Notes: a model not told the origin generated them from the letters alone. A stretch of DNA of 64,000 nt from Desulfovibrionaceae bacterium (GCA_009782775.1 WRIL01000004.1:1-64000), one strand, 5' to 3'; positions 43,289 to 53,588 are shown, numbered from the stretch's first letter. Made by a program: numbers and translations.

Positions 43289-44284
43289 ATGGCGTCTACG
43301 CACTGGTTGCTCTTTCGTTTAAGCTCTCTGGGCGATGTGGCGCTGACCAGCGGCCCCATGCGCTACTGGCATGAACACCTGGGCTGGGAGTTCACGGTGC
43401 TGACCAGGGAGGTTTTTACCCCGCTTTTTACGCGCCACCCGGCCGTGCGCGAGGTGATCAGCCCCCGGGAGCAGGACTTGGGAACAGGGTGGCCGGGCTT
43501 CTGCCGCTCCCTGGCCGCCGCTTACCAGAGCAGCGGACTTATGGATTTGCACGGCAACTGGCGAGCCCGCCTTTTGAGTTGTTTCTGGCGCGGCCCGGTG
43601 CGGCGCTACCCCAAACAAGGATTAAAGCGACGCCTCTTCCTGTTGCATAAAAACCCCGGACTGTCCGCCCGCCTGCGCGCCCATTCCGTTCCCCAGCGCT
43701 ATCTCCTGGCCGCCCAGCCTGTCGCGCCTCCTCCAGGAGAGTTGCGGCCGGCAATCTATTTGCAACCCGAAGAACGCTCCCTGGCTAAAGAAAAACTGCT
43801 GGCGGCCCTGCCAGCCGGCCGGGGGGGAGCGCCCGTGGCCCTGCACCCTTACGCCGCCCACCCGCTCAAAACCTGGCCCCCGGATTACTGGCGAACCCTG
43901 GCGGAAAAGCTGGACGCCATAGGCCGGACCTGGTTTGTGGTCGGCCGCGGACCAGGGCTTTTTCCGGGTGAGGCGCACGATTTTTCCAACCGGACGGACC
44001 TGCGCGAACTCTGCGCCCTGCTGGCCGAGGCCGGAGTCCTGGTCAGCGGCGATTCCGGACCTATGCACCTGGCCACGGCCGTGGATACGCCGGTGATCGC
44101 CCTCTTCGGCCCCACCACGGCGGAATGGGGCTTTTTCCCCACCGGCACAAGAGACCTGACGCTGGAAAAAGAACTGCCCTGCCGGCCCTGCTCCGCGCAC
44201 GGCAGGGCGCGCTGCCCCAGAAACGGGCTCTGCCTGCGCTCCATCACCCCGGAAGAGATTACAGAACTTCTGGAAAAGCCGTAA
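43289..44284 (+). CDS. Glycosyltransferase family 9 (heptosyltransferase-like)
   Basis: 331 residues. LFRLSSLGDVALTSGPMRYW at the N-terminus, GLKRRLF, ALHPYAAHPLKTWP, and LVSGDSGPMHLATAVDTPVIALFG, the heptosyltransferase motif pair. A Cys-rich stretch (CRPCSAHGRARCPRNGLC) occurs near the end. Likely adds heptose to lipopolysaccharide core. Starts with AAGGAT upstream. Convergent with htpG. Confidence 0.85.
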   Translation: MASTHWLLFRLSSLGDVALTSGPMRYWHEHLGWEFTVLTREVFTPLFTRHPAVREVISPREQDLGTGWPGFCRSLAAAYQSSGLMDLHGNWRARLLSCFWRGPVRRYPKQGLKRRLFLLHKNPGLSARLRAHSVPQRYLLAAQPVAPPPGELRPAIYLQPEERSLAKEKLLAALPAGRGGAPVALHPYAAHPLKTWPPDYWRTLAEKLDAIGRTWFVVGRGPGLFPGEAHDFSNRTDLRELCALLAEAGVLVSGDSGPMHLATAVDTPVIALFGPTTAEWGFFPTGTRDLTLEKELPCRPCSAHGRARCPRNGLCLRSITPEEITELLEKP

Positions 44285-44300
44285 AAGAACCCGGCGTACG

Positions 44301-46253
44301 TCAAATTTTCAACAGATCCGCATACCAGGACAAAGCCTTGTCCATGAGGCGAAGTGAACGATCCGCCATCAGCCCGGCATCGTTCACGCAACCGTCCAGG
44401 AGCAGGACATTGTCGAACAGGCCGCGCACCAATTCCGAAATCAGAGGATTCTCGGCATCGTGCCTGTAAATGCGCAGCAAGGCGCGCAGGAGACTATGTT
44501 CCGGATTGATTTCCAGGATCTTGGGCGTCACGGCCTCATCCTTCTGCATGACCTTGAGGAGTTTCTCCATGGAAGAACTGAGCCCATCCGGGGAAACCAG
44601 CACCGCAGGACTTCCGGCCAGGCGATCCGAAAGACGCACCTCCTTGATTTGCTCTCCGAGGGTGGCGCGGATTTTCTCCACCAGTTGCCCCAGATCGGCC
44701 TTCTCACTGTCCGTCAGGGCCTGGACCGCGGAGGGCTCCTCTTCCACGGCGTCCGCAAAAGGCTCCAGGTCCTTGGCCTCAGCCCGTTCCACGGACTTGA
44801 AGGTCAAGTCCTTATATTTGCCCAGGCTTTCCAAGGCGAATTCATCCACCGGCTCAAGCAGGTAAAGCACCTCCAGCCCCTTACGGCGAAAACGCGACAA
44901 GTGCGGGTTAACCTTGGCCGCTTCCAAGGAAGGGGCGGCCAGATGCCATATATCTTTCTGCTCCGGTTTTACCCGGCCGGCATATTCATCAAGGCCGACG
45001 AAGCCCCCCTCGGCGTAGGAAGAGGCGAAGCGCAGCAGAGGGGCGGCCTTCTCCCGGTTCAGGTAATCGTTAAAGACAAACTTAAAATACTTTCCGTGCA
45101 GCTTCCAGAAAGAGGCGTATTTGTCCTTATCCTCCAGGGCCATTTTTTCCAGGTGTCCGAGGATCTGCTTGACCACGGTCTGGGAAATTTTGCGCAGCAC
45201 GGTATTTTCCTGCAAAGTTTCGCGGGAAATGTTCAGGGGCAGATCCTCGGTGTCCACCATCCCCTTGAGGAATCCCAGATACTGGGGGAGCAGTTCTTTA
45301 TTGCCGCGCTCGATGAGCACCCGGCTGGCATAAAGATCCGGCCCCCAGCGCTCCTGCTGATGGCTGAAAAGATCCTGGGCGGTGGCGGGGATGAAGATGA
45401 GGGCGTTGAACTGCACCGGGGCGTCCACCGAGAGATGGATCGTGTCCAGGGGCGGCGTTTCGTCATAGGTGAGATATTTGTAAAATTCATGGTACTGTTC
45501 CGGGGTGATGGAAAATTTCGGCTCCCGCCAGAGGGCCGGGGTAGTGTTAATTCTCTCGCCCTCAAGGAAAATGGGAAAAGACAAGAAATTCGAGTGCTTA
45601 CGGATAATGGATTCCAGGCGGTACTTTTCCAAAAATTCTTTGGCGTCCGCCTTAATCTTGGCCCGAATGACCGTCCCCCGGCTGCACAAGGCGGCCTCTT
45701 CCCCTTCCGGGGGGCGAACGCTGAAACCGCCGCCGCCGTCAGAGGTCCAGACATGCGGGGCTTCATCGCCCTGCGCCGGCACGGAAATGACCTCCACGGC
45801 ATCGGCGGCCATGAAGACCGAATAAAACCCCACCCCGAAACGCCCGATGAGACGCGCGGCCAAGGCTTCATCCGGAGCGTCCTGGGGCGAGGCGCCCTCC
45901 GGAGTCTTTCCGCCGGCCTCGCCCATCTCCCGCGCGAAACGCTCGGAACCGGACTTGGCGATGGTCCCCAGGTTGTCAATGAGCTCCTTCTCGGTCATAC
46001 CCAGGCCGGTATCGGCAATCTGGAGCAAGCCTTTTTCCTTATCCACGCTGATCCGGATTTCCAGGGGCAGATCCCCGGCGCGCACGCTCTCGCCCTTATT
46101 TTGCAGGAAACGCAGCTTATCCAGGGCATCCGAGGCATTGGACAAAAGCTCACGCAAAAAAATCTCCCGGTTGGTGTACAGGGAATGGGTAAGGATATTA
46201 AGAACCTTTCTGGTTTCCGCCTTGAATTTATGCGTTCTGACATTATCGACCAT
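44301..46253 (-). CDS. htpG: Chaperone HtpG (Hsp90)
   Basis: 650 residues. MVDNVRTHKFKAETRKVLNI, FLRELLSNASDALDKLRF, ADTGLGM, GRFGVGFYSVF, and middle/C-terminal domains. ATP-dependent chaperone, cytoplasm. The start at 46253 is the canonical HtpG N-terminus; the frame extends upstream to 46358 without coding character. An insert of about 15 residues (GGKTPEGASPQDAP) after the ATP lid is seen around 110-125. Confidence 0.95.
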   Translation of the reverse strand: MVDNVRTHKFKAETRKVLNILTHSLYTNREIFLRELLSNASDALDKLRFLQNKGESVRAGDLPLEIRISVDKEKGLLQIADTGLGMTEKELIDNLGTIAKSGSERFAREMGEAGGKTPEGASPQDAPDEALAARLIGRFGVGFYSVFMAADAVEVISVPAQGDEAPHVWTSDGGGGFSVRPPEGEEAALCSRGTVIRAKIKADAKEFLEKYRLESIIRKHSNFLSFPIFLEGERINTTPALWREPKFSITPEQYHEFYKYLTYDETPPLDTIHLSVDAPVQFNALIFIPATAQDLFSHQQERWGPDLYASRVLIERGNKELLPQYLGFLKGMVDTEDLPLNISRETLQENTVLRKISQTVVKQILGHLEKMALEDKDKYASFWKLHGKYFKFVFNDYLNREKAAPLLRFASSYAEGGFVGLDEYAGRVKPEQKDIWHLAAPSLEAAKVNPHLSRFRRKGLEVLYLLEPVDEFALESLGKYKDLTFKSVERAEAKDLEPFADAVEEEPSAVQALTDSEKADLGQLVEKIRATLGEQIKEVRLSDRLAGSPAVLVSPDGLSSSMEKLLKVMQKDEAVTPKILEINPEHSLLRALLRIYRHDAENPLISELVRGLFDNVLLLDGCVNDAGLMADRSLRLMDKALSWYADLLKI

Positions 46254-46444
46254 AAGTTTGCTCCATGAGGCTGGGTTCCCGCCGCCGGAAGAAACGCCGT
46301 AACAGACGAAACGGGGCGGTCTGTTCAGCAGAGGTAAAACAGAATCTTCCGGCGTCAAGGGAGCCCGCGCCCGCTTTGCTCACAGCCTTACGCCGCCGAC
46401 GCGGGATTTTCAATAAACCGGGCGCGGAGCGCAGTCATTTTTTC

Positions 46445-46472
46445 TTGGTATTTTATTAAAACCTGTTATATG
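46445..46472 (+). promoter_or_regulatory. Possible promoter of cytochrome c3
   Basis: TTGGTA, 16-nt spacer, TATATG, about 35 nt before the ATG at 46508, in an AT-rich stretch unlike the surroundings. Match is modest. Confidence 0.4.
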
Positions 46473-46507
46473 CTTTCTCATAATTCTTTTTTAATGAAGG
46501 AGTTGCC

Positions 46508-46921
46508 ATGAAAACCATTTTCTCAGGCTTCCTGGGCGTATTGCTGGTCCTCGGTCTGGCCGCCGTCACTTCTCTGGCCGCAGATCGTCCGGAGGCGCCC
46601 GAAGACGGGCTGAAACTCTCCTTTTTGAAAAAAGAGGTGATCTTCAACCATTCCACCCATGATAAAGACATGGCTTGCGTGGACTGCCATCATCCGGTGG
46701 AAGACAAGGAAGAGGATTACCGCCCCTGCGCAACCTCCGGCTGCCATGACAATCTGGATCCCAAGGACAAGAGCGTCAGTTCTCTCTACCAGAGCTTTCA
46801 CAAGGCCAAGGGAAACAAGTTCAAGACCTGCGTCTCCTGCCACATCGAAACGGCCGGCAGCGACAAAGATCTGAGGAAAGAACTCGCCGGATGCACCAAG
46901 TCCAAGTGTCACCCGAGTTAA
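46508..46921 (+). CDS. Periplasmic tetrahaem cytochrome c3
   Basis: 137 residues. Signal peptide (1-24, ending SLAADRP). Haem motifs: CVDCH, CATSGCH (CX4CH), CVSCH, CTKSKCH (CX4CH); four in total, the type I cytochrome c3 arrangement of CX2CH, CX4CH, CX2CH, CX4CH. His ligands in FNHSTHDKDMACVDCHH. Carries electrons between hydrogenase/formate dehydrogenase and membrane complexes in sulfate reducers. The signal for its class is strong. AAGGAG precedes the start. Confidence 0.97.
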   Translation: MKTIFSGFLGVLLVLGLAAVTSLAADRPEAPEDGLKLSFLKKEVIFNHSTHDKDMACVDCHHPVEDKEEDYRPCATSGCHDNLDPKDKSVSSLYQSFHKAKGNKFKTCVSCHIETAGSDKDLRKELAGCTKSKCHPS

Positions 46922-47072
46922 GCGCCTCGCGCGTCTGAAATTGTTGTTTAAGGCGGCGCCCGCCGCTGTGGAGCGCCTGAGCGGGCGCGCCTTTACAGGT
47001 TCCGGACCCGGTTAGCCGCTGGTTCGTCTCTGGAATGTTTCAGAGCCCTGAGTAAGATAAGGATTTTCCACA

Positions 47073-48668
47073 ATGGTTGACGAAGAAGTCATTGAATTAA
47101 CTGAAGTTATTACGCCGGGCAAGATGGCTCCCCCGGTCGCGTCCGACGAAAAAACCGATTCCGACGCCAAAGACGAGCCCGCCGCCCTGACGGTTGAGTT
47201 CGAAGCCGTTGAAAAAGGCGACTTTGAATCTTTTTTACGCGAGGAAGAAGGGCGGAACAACGACTCCCGCCGGAACGCGTCGGCCGAAACCTCCCCTGAC
47301 GCCGGGCCTTCGGTTGAACCCGCCCCCGCCGCCAAGTCGGCGCAGGGAATCGAAGCCGTTGAAAAGGGCGATTTTGAATCTTTTCTACGCCAGGAGGAAG
47401 TGAGAGTCTCCGAAACCAGGAACGCGCCTGCTGACGCCACGTTGCCGCCACCGCAGACGCAGCCGGTTTCCCCCCCGGACGCCAAGGCTCCTGAAAAGCC
47501 CTTTGCCGAGCCTATTGCCGCGCCCATTGCCAATCCCACTGTTTCGGATCATGTGATTAACCCCGATGAAAAACTGGAACTGCCGCCCTTTTCCGAGCTT
47601 GACGCCCTGCTGGACGAATTGGGCGTGAACGACAAGACCTCCAACAAAGGCGCGGCGGCAAAGCCGCCCCCACAAGCCGCCCCCGCCCCGGAACCAGCCG
47701 CGCCTCCACCTCCGGCCCCGGCCCCACCGGCCCCACCGAAGGCTGCCGTCCAACCTGAACCCCCGGCTCCAACACCGCCATCGGCTCCAGCGGTCCCAGA
47801 GGCCGCTCCGCCGCCGCCACCAGCTCCGGAGGCTACAGTCCAATCCAAGCCTCCGGCTCCGCCCACGGAAGAATTAAACATGGCCACCCTGGCCGCCGGA
47901 ATCGCCGTCGCGCAAAAAGGCGAACCGCCCGAAACGCCGGCGCCCCAAGCCATAGCTGAACCTGCCCCCCAAGCGCCTCCCCCGCAAGAAACGCCCGCTC
48001 CGGTTCAGCCCCCGGTCGTTGCCAAACCTGTTCAAAAGGCTCCGCCGCCCGAAGAAACTCCCGCTCCGGATCCCCGGCAAACCTTGCCCGCAGCAATCCA
48101 GGAAGCGATTCCTACTGATGAAATCATGGGGATGCTGAATAATTTCGCCGAATCCCTGAAAAATCCCCTGCCCAAGCCAGCTCCGGCATCTCCAAAACCC
48201 GCGTCCGCGCCGAGACCCACGCCGAAGCCCGCTCCAGCCGCTGCCAAACCAACGCCGGTCACGGCCAAACCAACGCCAGCCCCGGCAGCCGTCCAACAGG
48301 CCCATGAAGAGGACGCCGCAACGGACGATATTGATTTGAACGGGCTGGATACCTTGCTGGATTCCGTTCTGGCAGCCGCTCCCAAGACCACGCCCCAAGC
48401 CGCTTCGGCCGCGCGCCCGGCAGCGGAAAAGAAAGCTACGGTCGCGCCGGCCAAACCCGCCACGGCAGAAACGGATAAATCGCGCCAAGAAGCGGAAACC
48501 GAACTCGCGCGTCTGCGCGCGGAAATCGCCGCCATGAAAAAAGATTTGGCCGCCGCCCAAAAATCCCTGACAGATCTGCATACCAATTTGGAAAAACACG
48601 CCGCCGCCGCCGCCGCCAAGGTGCTCCGCGCCGAAATAGCGGCCCTGCGGGTTGAGCTTGATTCCTGA
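47073..48668 (+). CDS. Pro/Ala-rich coiled-coil protein with duplicated motif
   Basis: 531 residues, no family recognised. An acidic N-terminus, then two copies of EAVEKGDFESFLR (about 48-60 and 92-104). A short segment with LDALLDELGV near 180, then a Pro/Ala-rich linker (about 195-410), another LDTLLDSVLAA near 430, and a C-terminal coiled coil (about 470-531). Short LL-x-x-LG/VL motifs resemble the CheZ C-terminal peptide. Cytoplasmic by lack of signal. Upstream of a polyprenyl synthase. Function unknown; perhaps a scaffold with docking peptides. Confidence 0.65.
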   Translation: MVDEEVIELTEVITPGKMAPPVASDEKTDSDAKDEPAALTVEFEAVEKGDFESFLREEEGRNNDSRRNASAETSPDAGPSVEPAPAAKSAQGIEAVEKGDFESFLRQEEVRVSETRNAPADATLPPPQTQPVSPPDAKAPEKPFAEPIAAPIANPTVSDHVINPDEKLELPPFSELDALLDELGVNDKTSNKGAAAKPPPQAAPAPEPAAPPPPAPAPPAPPKAAVQPEPPAPTPPSAPAVPEAAPPPPPAPEATVQSKPPAPPTEELNMATLAAGIAVAQKGEPPETPAPQAIAEPAPQAPPPQETPAPVQPPVVAKPVQKAPPPEETPAPDPRQTLPAAIQEAIPTDEIMGMLNNFAESLKNPLPKPAPASPKPASAPRPTPKPAPAAAKPTPVTAKPTPAPAAVQQAHEEDAATDDIDLNGLDTLLDSVLAAAPKTTPQAASAARPAAEKKATVAPAKPATAETDKSRQEAETELARLRAEIAAMKKDLAAAQKSLTDLHTNLEKHAAAAAAKVLRAEIAALRVELDS

Positions 48669-48726
48669 TTAACCCGCCTTTTTCCGGGCCAACCAGAAGA
48701 CATAAGCTGATGCGGCGGAATTATTC

Positions 48727-49692
48727 ATGCGCGTATTTAAAAAAATCCTGAACGCCGAAGACAAAAAAATCCTCGCGGCCCTGCGGGAGGAAATCGCCGC
48801 CCTGGAACCGGCAGCCCGGCCTCTGGCCGGACATATCCTGGAGGCTGGCGGCAAGAGGATCCGCCCGCTCCTGACCGTGCTCACGGCCAGGAGCTTCGGT
48901 TGCCATGACCCGATAATCTATGCCCTGGCCGGCGGTATTGAATTCCTGCATGGCGCGACCTTGCTCCATGACGATGTGGTGGACGGGGCGGGCATCCGCC
49001 GGGGTTCCCCATCCGCCCACACCGTCTTTGGGGCCAGCCGCGCCATCCTGGCCGGGGACGTGCTCCTGGCCGCCTGTATGCGCATCATGCTGCGCTCGCG
49101 CAAGTTCGGCATCCTGGAAAGCGTATCCCTGGCCGCCTCCAAAACCGCGGCCGGCGAAGTGGAGGAAATCAACAACCTGCGCAACCCCGGCCTGGATTAT
49201 GCAGGTTATCTTGAAATCATCACCAACAAGACCGCCTGGCTAATCCGTTGCGCCTGCGAAATCGGAGCCATGCAAGCCGAAGCCTCCCCGGAACAGATTG
49301 ACGCCGCCGCAGGCTTCGGCCTGGAACTGGGCATCGCTTTCCAGTTGGTTGACGATGCTCTGGATATCGCCCCGGAGGGTTTGACCGGCAAACCCTCGGG
49401 TGGGGATTTGCGCGAGGGCAAAATCACCCCGCTCCTCCATTTTTACCTGGAAACCATGCCTCCCGGCGAGCAAACCGCCTTTCTCCACGCCTTTACCCAG
49501 GCCGCCTTCAAAGAGGAAGACCTCTCCGCCATCCTGGGACGTATGCGCGCCTGCGGCTGCGCTGAGCGGCTGCGCGGCATAGCCGGAGCGCATCTGACCA
49601 AGGCGGAAGCCTTTCTGGCTTCCTTCCCCCCCGGAGAGGAACATGACGCCCTCCTGGATTTGCTGGGCTACATCAAGGACCGCGAGCATTGA
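48727..49692 (+). CDS. ispB: Polyprenyl diphosphate synthase (octaprenyl-like)
   Basis: 321 residues. First Asp-rich motif LLHDDVVDGAGIRRG, second QLVDDALDIAP. GGKRIRPLL at the N-terminus. Extends isoprenyl diphosphates for quinone side chains. Product length not determinable here. 3-nt gap to purL; likely operon. Confidence 0.9.
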   Translation: MRVFKKILNAEDKKILAALREEIAALEPAARPLAGHILEAGGKRIRPLLTVLTARSFGCHDPIIYALAGGIEFLHGATLLHDDVVDGAGIRRGSPSAHTVFGASRAILAGDVLLAACMRIMLRSRKFGILESVSLAASKTAAGEVEEINNLRNPGLDYAGYLEIITNKTAWLIRCACEIGAMQAEASPEQIDAAAGFGLELGIAFQLVDDALDIAPEGLTGKPSGGDLREGKITPLLHFYLETMPPGEQTAFLHAFTQAAFKEEDLSAILGRMRACGCAERLRGIAGAHLTKAEAFLASFPPGEEHDALLDLLGYIKDREH

Positions 49693-49695
49693 GCC

Positions 49696-52692
49696 ATGCC
49701 GGATTCGCTGATCTTGCGCCGCATTGAAACACGAGTGCGCCCGGAACTGCCCGATGCGCCCGGAGAACGCCTTCCGGACCGCATCCGGGAAGCCCTCGGG
49801 CTGGAGCTAAGCGCGGCCAAGGTAGTCAAGGTTTTCACCATCTCCGGGCTGACGGAGAAAAATTTCCGGCTGCTCCTGGAGCGCGCTGTTCTGCACGACC
49901 CGGTGCTCCAGGAAGCCGCCGCGGTCCCCTTTGTCATGGGGGCGGACTGGGTGGCCGAGGTTGGCTTCCGTCCCGGAGTGACCGACAATGAAGGCCGCAC
50001 CGCCGAAGAGACCGTGACCCTGCTTTTTCCGGAACTACGGGGGCGGATCCGGGTTTACACCTCGGCCCAGTATCATTTTTACGGTCAGCTAGCCCAAGAA
50101 GAGGTCGAAAAGATTGTCTCCGGCCTCCTGGCCAATGCGCTGATCGAACGCTTTGATCTGAAAAACGGGACGGAATGGGCGAAAATGCCCGGCTTTGTCC
50201 CCCGCGAAGCCAGGGTGCTGGGCGCGGCCACGGATCGCATTGAAAGCGTCCCCCTGGCCGGCATGTCCGGGGAAGAACTGCTCAAGGCCAGCCAGGCGCA
50301 TACCTGGGTTCTGTCACTGGAAGAAATGCTGGCCATCCAGGCGCACTACGCCCGGCCCGAGATACAGGAAGCCAGGCGCGAACAGGGACTTGGAGCCGAC
50401 CCTCTGGACGGGGAAATGGAAGTGCTGGCCCAGACCTGGTCCGAGCACTGCAAGCACAAAATTTTCGCGGCCCGGATCGCCTATACCCAGGAAGGGACAA
50501 AAGGGACGAAGCAGATCAACAGCCTCTATAAAACCCATATCCAGGCCCGCACCAGGAAACTGCGCCAGAGCAGGGGCAAAAACGACTTCTGCCGCTCGGT
50601 CTTCAAGGACAATGCCGGGGTGGTGCAATTCGCTCCCGGCTACCTCCTGTGCATCAAAGTGGAAACCCACAACAGCCCTTCGGCCCTGGACCCTTACGGC
50701 GGAGCCCTCACCGGCATCGTGGGGGTGAATCGCGACCCTCTGGGAACAGGCATGGGCGCGAACCTCCTCTGCAATACCGATGTCTTCTGCTTTGCTTCGC
50801 CCTTTTACCAGGGGCCGCTCCCGCCCCGCCTGCTCCACCCCCGCAGGATCATGGAAGGAGTGCGCAAAGGAGTTGAGGACGGAGGCAACAAGTCCGGCAT
50901 CCCCACGGTCAACGGTTCGGTGGTCTTTGATCCGCGCTTCCTGGGCAAACCCCTGGTCTTTTGCGGCACTGTCGGGATGATCCCGGAAAAGGTAAACGGC
51001 CGCCCCGGATACCGCAAAAAAGCCCGCCCCGGCGACCATATCGTCATGGCCGGCGGCCGCATCGGCAAAGACGGCATCCACGGCGCGACCTTTTCCTCCC
51101 AGGAGCTGCACGAAGGCTCTCCGGCCACGGCCGTGCAAATCGGCGACCCGATAACCCAGCGCAAGCTTTACGATTTTCTCATGATCGCCAGGGATCGCGG
51201 ACTCTATTCCGCCATCACCGACAACGGCGCGGGCGGGCTCTCCTCGTCCGTGGGTGAAATGGCCGGAGACAGCGGGGGCTGCCGCCTGGATCTCACCCTG
51301 GCCCCCCTGAAATACGACGGACTGCGGCCCTGGGAGATCCTCCTTTCCGAGGCCCAGGAGCGTATGACCCTGGCCGTGCCGCCCAAGAAACTTGCGGCCT
51401 TCCTGGACCTGGCCCGGCGGATGGACGTGGAGGCCGCAGCTCTCGGCGAATTCACGGACAGCGGCTATTTCCACGCCCTGTACAACGGCAAAACCCTGGC
51501 CTGGCTGCCGATGGATTTTCTGCACAAAGGCGTGCCCCAGATGCGCCTCAAAGCCCACTGGAGCCCGCCCGAATCCGGCCCGGACGCCCGTCTGGATCTG
51601 CCGGAAGCCGGACAAGGCGCGCTGCTCAAGGACATGCTGGCCAGCCTGAATATCTGTAGCCGAGAATACCTCATCCGCCAGTATGATCACGAGGTCAAGG
51701 GGCGTAGCGTAATCAAACCCCTGGTGGGGGCGCGGCGCGACGGACCGGCGGACGCGGCCGTGCTGCGCCCCAGGCTGGACCGCCAGGAAGCTCTGGTTCT
51801 CTCTCACGGTCTCTGCCCCAAATTCAGCGACCACGATACTTACTGGATGGCCGCCAACGCCATTGACGAGGCCGTACGCAACGCTGTGGCCGTGGGCGCG
51901 GATCCCTCCCGCCTGGCCGGGGTGGATAATTTCTGCTGGTGCGACCCGGTGGAATCAGAAAACAACCCGGACGGCCCTTATAAGCTGGCCCAACTGATCC
52001 GGGCCTGCCAGGCCCTGGATGACTTCTGCCGGGATTACGGAATACCCTGCATCTCCGGCAAAGACTCCATGAAAAACGACTACAGCGGCGGCGGACAAAA
52101 GATCTCCATCCCGCCCACCCTGCTCTTCTCCCTGCTCGGCTTCATGGACGATGCCTCCAAGGCGATCAGCAGCGACTTCAAAAAGCCGGGCGATGCCGTC
52201 TTCGTCCTGGGGCTGACCGGACGGGAGCTCGGGGGGAGCGAACTGGCCCGCCACCTGAAACAAAACGGCGGACGCGCGCCCAAAGTACAGGCCGGAGAGG
52301 CCATGCTCCGCTACCAAACCCTGCACCAGGCCATGCAAAAGGGTCTGGTGAACGCCTGCCATGACCTCTCTGACGGCGGTCTGGCCGTGGCCCTGGCCGA
52401 GATGGCCCTGGCCGGACGCCTGGGCGCGGACCTGAACCTGGACCTGGTTCCGGTCCGCGATGAACCGACCATGACCGAGCTGCTTTACAGCGAATCCGCA
52501 AGCCGCCTACTGGTCTGCACCCCTCCGGGGCAGGCCGGAGCCTTCGCCGCCCTCTTCCAGGGGCAGCCCTGCGCCTGCCTGGGCGCCGTGCAGGCCGGAT
52601 CCGCCCTCATCCTGCGCTATGACGGCCGCATCTGCCTGCGGGAAGAGGTGGAAGACCTGGCCCGCGCCTTCAAAAGCACCTTTGGTTGGTAA
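49696..52692 (+). CDS. purL: Phosphoribosylformylglycinamidine synthase, PurS-PurL fusion
   Basis: 998 residues. N-terminal PurS-like part (about 1-90, then 100-170) and PurL part with SEHCKHK (catalytic His), GGNKSGIPTVNGS, DNGAGGLSSSVGEM, and two AIRS-like halves. No C-terminal glutaminase domain (as in E. coli PurL), so PurQ must be elsewhere. Makes FGAM in purine synthesis. Convergent with the DUF169 gene (3-nt gap). Confidence 0.93.
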   Translation: MPDSLILRRIETRVRPELPDAPGERLPDRIREALGLELSAAKVVKVFTISGLTEKNFRLLLERAVLHDPVLQEAAAVPFVMGADWVAEVGFRPGVTDNEGRTAEETVTLLFPELRGRIRVYTSAQYHFYGQLAQEEVEKIVSGLLANALIERFDLKNGTEWAKMPGFVPREARVLGAATDRIESVPLAGMSGEELLKASQAHTWVLSLEEMLAIQAHYARPEIQEARREQGLGADPLDGEMEVLAQTWSEHCKHKIFAARIAYTQEGTKGTKQINSLYKTHIQARTRKLRQSRGKNDFCRSVFKDNAGVVQFAPGYLLCIKVETHNSPSALDPYGGALTGIVGVNRDPLGTGMGANLLCNTDVFCFASPFYQGPLPPRLLHPRRIMEGVRKGVEDGGNKSGIPTVNGSVVFDPRFLGKPLVFCGTVGMIPEKVNGRPGYRKKARPGDHIVMAGGRIGKDGIHGATFSSQELHEGSPATAVQIGDPITQRKLYDFLMIARDRGLYSAITDNGAGGLSSSVGEMAGDSGGCRLDLTLAPLKYDGLRPWEILLSEAQERMTLAVPPKKLAAFLDLARRMDVEAAALGEFTDSGYFHALYNGKTLAWLPMDFLHKGVPQMRLKAHWSPPESGPDARLDLPEAGQGALLKDMLASLNICSREYLIRQYDHEVKGRSVIKPLVGARRDGPADAAVLRPRLDRQEALVLSHGLCPKFSDHDTYWMAANAIDEAVRNAVAVGADPSRLAGVDNFCWCDPVESENNPDGPYKLAQLIRACQALDDFCRDYGIPCISGKDSMKNDYSGGGQKISIPPTLLFSLLGFMDDASKAISSDFKKPGDAVFVLGLTGRELGGSELARHLKQNGGRAPKVQAGEAMLRYQTLHQAMQKGLVNACHDLSDGGLAVALAEMALAGRLGADLNLDLVPVRDEPTMTELLYSESASRLLVCTPPGQAGAFAALFQGQPCACLGAVQAGSALILRYDGRICLREEVEDLARAFKSTFGW

Positions 52693-52695
52693 GGC

Positions 52696-53541
52696 TTAAC
52701 CCTTTCCCGTCTCTTCTCCCCAGGCGCGCAGGCTTTTCCGCGCCTTTTTGCGCACGCCGGCCCAGGTGCCGCGGGTGAGCGCCGAACTTTCCATGGCTTC
52801 GAGCATCTTGCGGTACAATGACAACGGGACGGAAAAAATAAGCTCGTCGGTTTTCAGAAACTTGCGGGCCGACAAGTCAAAACCGCCGAGCACGGCGCGC
52901 TCCTCCCCCCGCGCCTGATAGGCCAGAGGCCAGGCGATGATGCTGCCGCAGGCCGCGCTGAAGGGTGAGACCACGGCCAAGTGGTGTCCGGCGGCATAGC
53001 AGGCCAGCGCATAAAGACCGCTCAGGACCTCGGGCCTGGCGAAAAAGGCGGCCACCAGCGGACTTTCCCCGGCGGCGAACTGATCCAGGGGCTTGAGGAC
53101 GCAGTACTTGCCGGAAGCCGCCGGGGGGGTCGAATCTTGCATAAAGACGCGCATGCTTTCAGGCGAAGGCAGGTAATGTTCCCCTTCCATCGGGGTGCCG
53201 GGGATGCCGGTGGAAACATAAAAAACATTCGTTTCCAGGTAGGGGCGGTAAAGGCCCGCATAAAAGCCGCCGCCCATGCAACCGCATTCCTGGTGGCTGA
53301 TCCAAGCGGCCCGGCGTTTTTTACGGGCCAACCAGAGGTTGCCCACGGTACAGGAAAAATTGCCGAAGGCCTTTCCCCAGTCGATCTGTCCGGCCTCCTC
53401 CCGCTCGCGGCTGAAAACTTCGCCGGGCTTGGGGCCGAACCCGCCTTCAGGCTTCACTGCGCTGTAATATACGCCAAAGGGAATCTCCTCGTGCCCCAGA
53501 AGCTCCAGAAGCCGCGCCGTCTTTTCCATGACCTTCCGCAT
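52696..53541 (-). CDS. DUF169-like protein
   Basis: 281 residues. EEIPFGVYYSA near the start, a CTVGNLW and ECGCMGGGFYAGL cysteine-rich segment, and FSAACGSIIAWPLA. This pattern (Cys motifs and a repeated beta-alpha layout) matches the DUF169 family of uncharacterised proteins of anaerobes. Cys motifs may bind metal. A 47-nt gap separates it from the WD40 gene on the same strand. Confidence 0.7.
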   Translation of the reverse strand: MRKVMEKTARLLELLGHEEIPFGVYYSAVKPEGGFGPKPGEVFSREREEAGQIDWGKAFGNFSCTVGNLWLARKKRRAAWISHQECGCMGGGFYAGLYRPYLETNVFYVSTGIPGTPMEGEHYLPSPESMRVFMQDSTPPAASGKYCVLKPLDQFAAGESPLVAAFFARPEVLSGLYALACYAAGHHLAVVSPFSAACGSIIAWPLAYQARGEERAVLGGFDLSARKFLKTDELIFSVPLSLYRKMLEAMESSALTRGTWAGVRKKARKSLRAWGEETGKG

Positions 53542-53588
53542 GTCTATCTCTCCTTATTGGCTTATGCCGGGAAAACCCGCGCCCTCCC

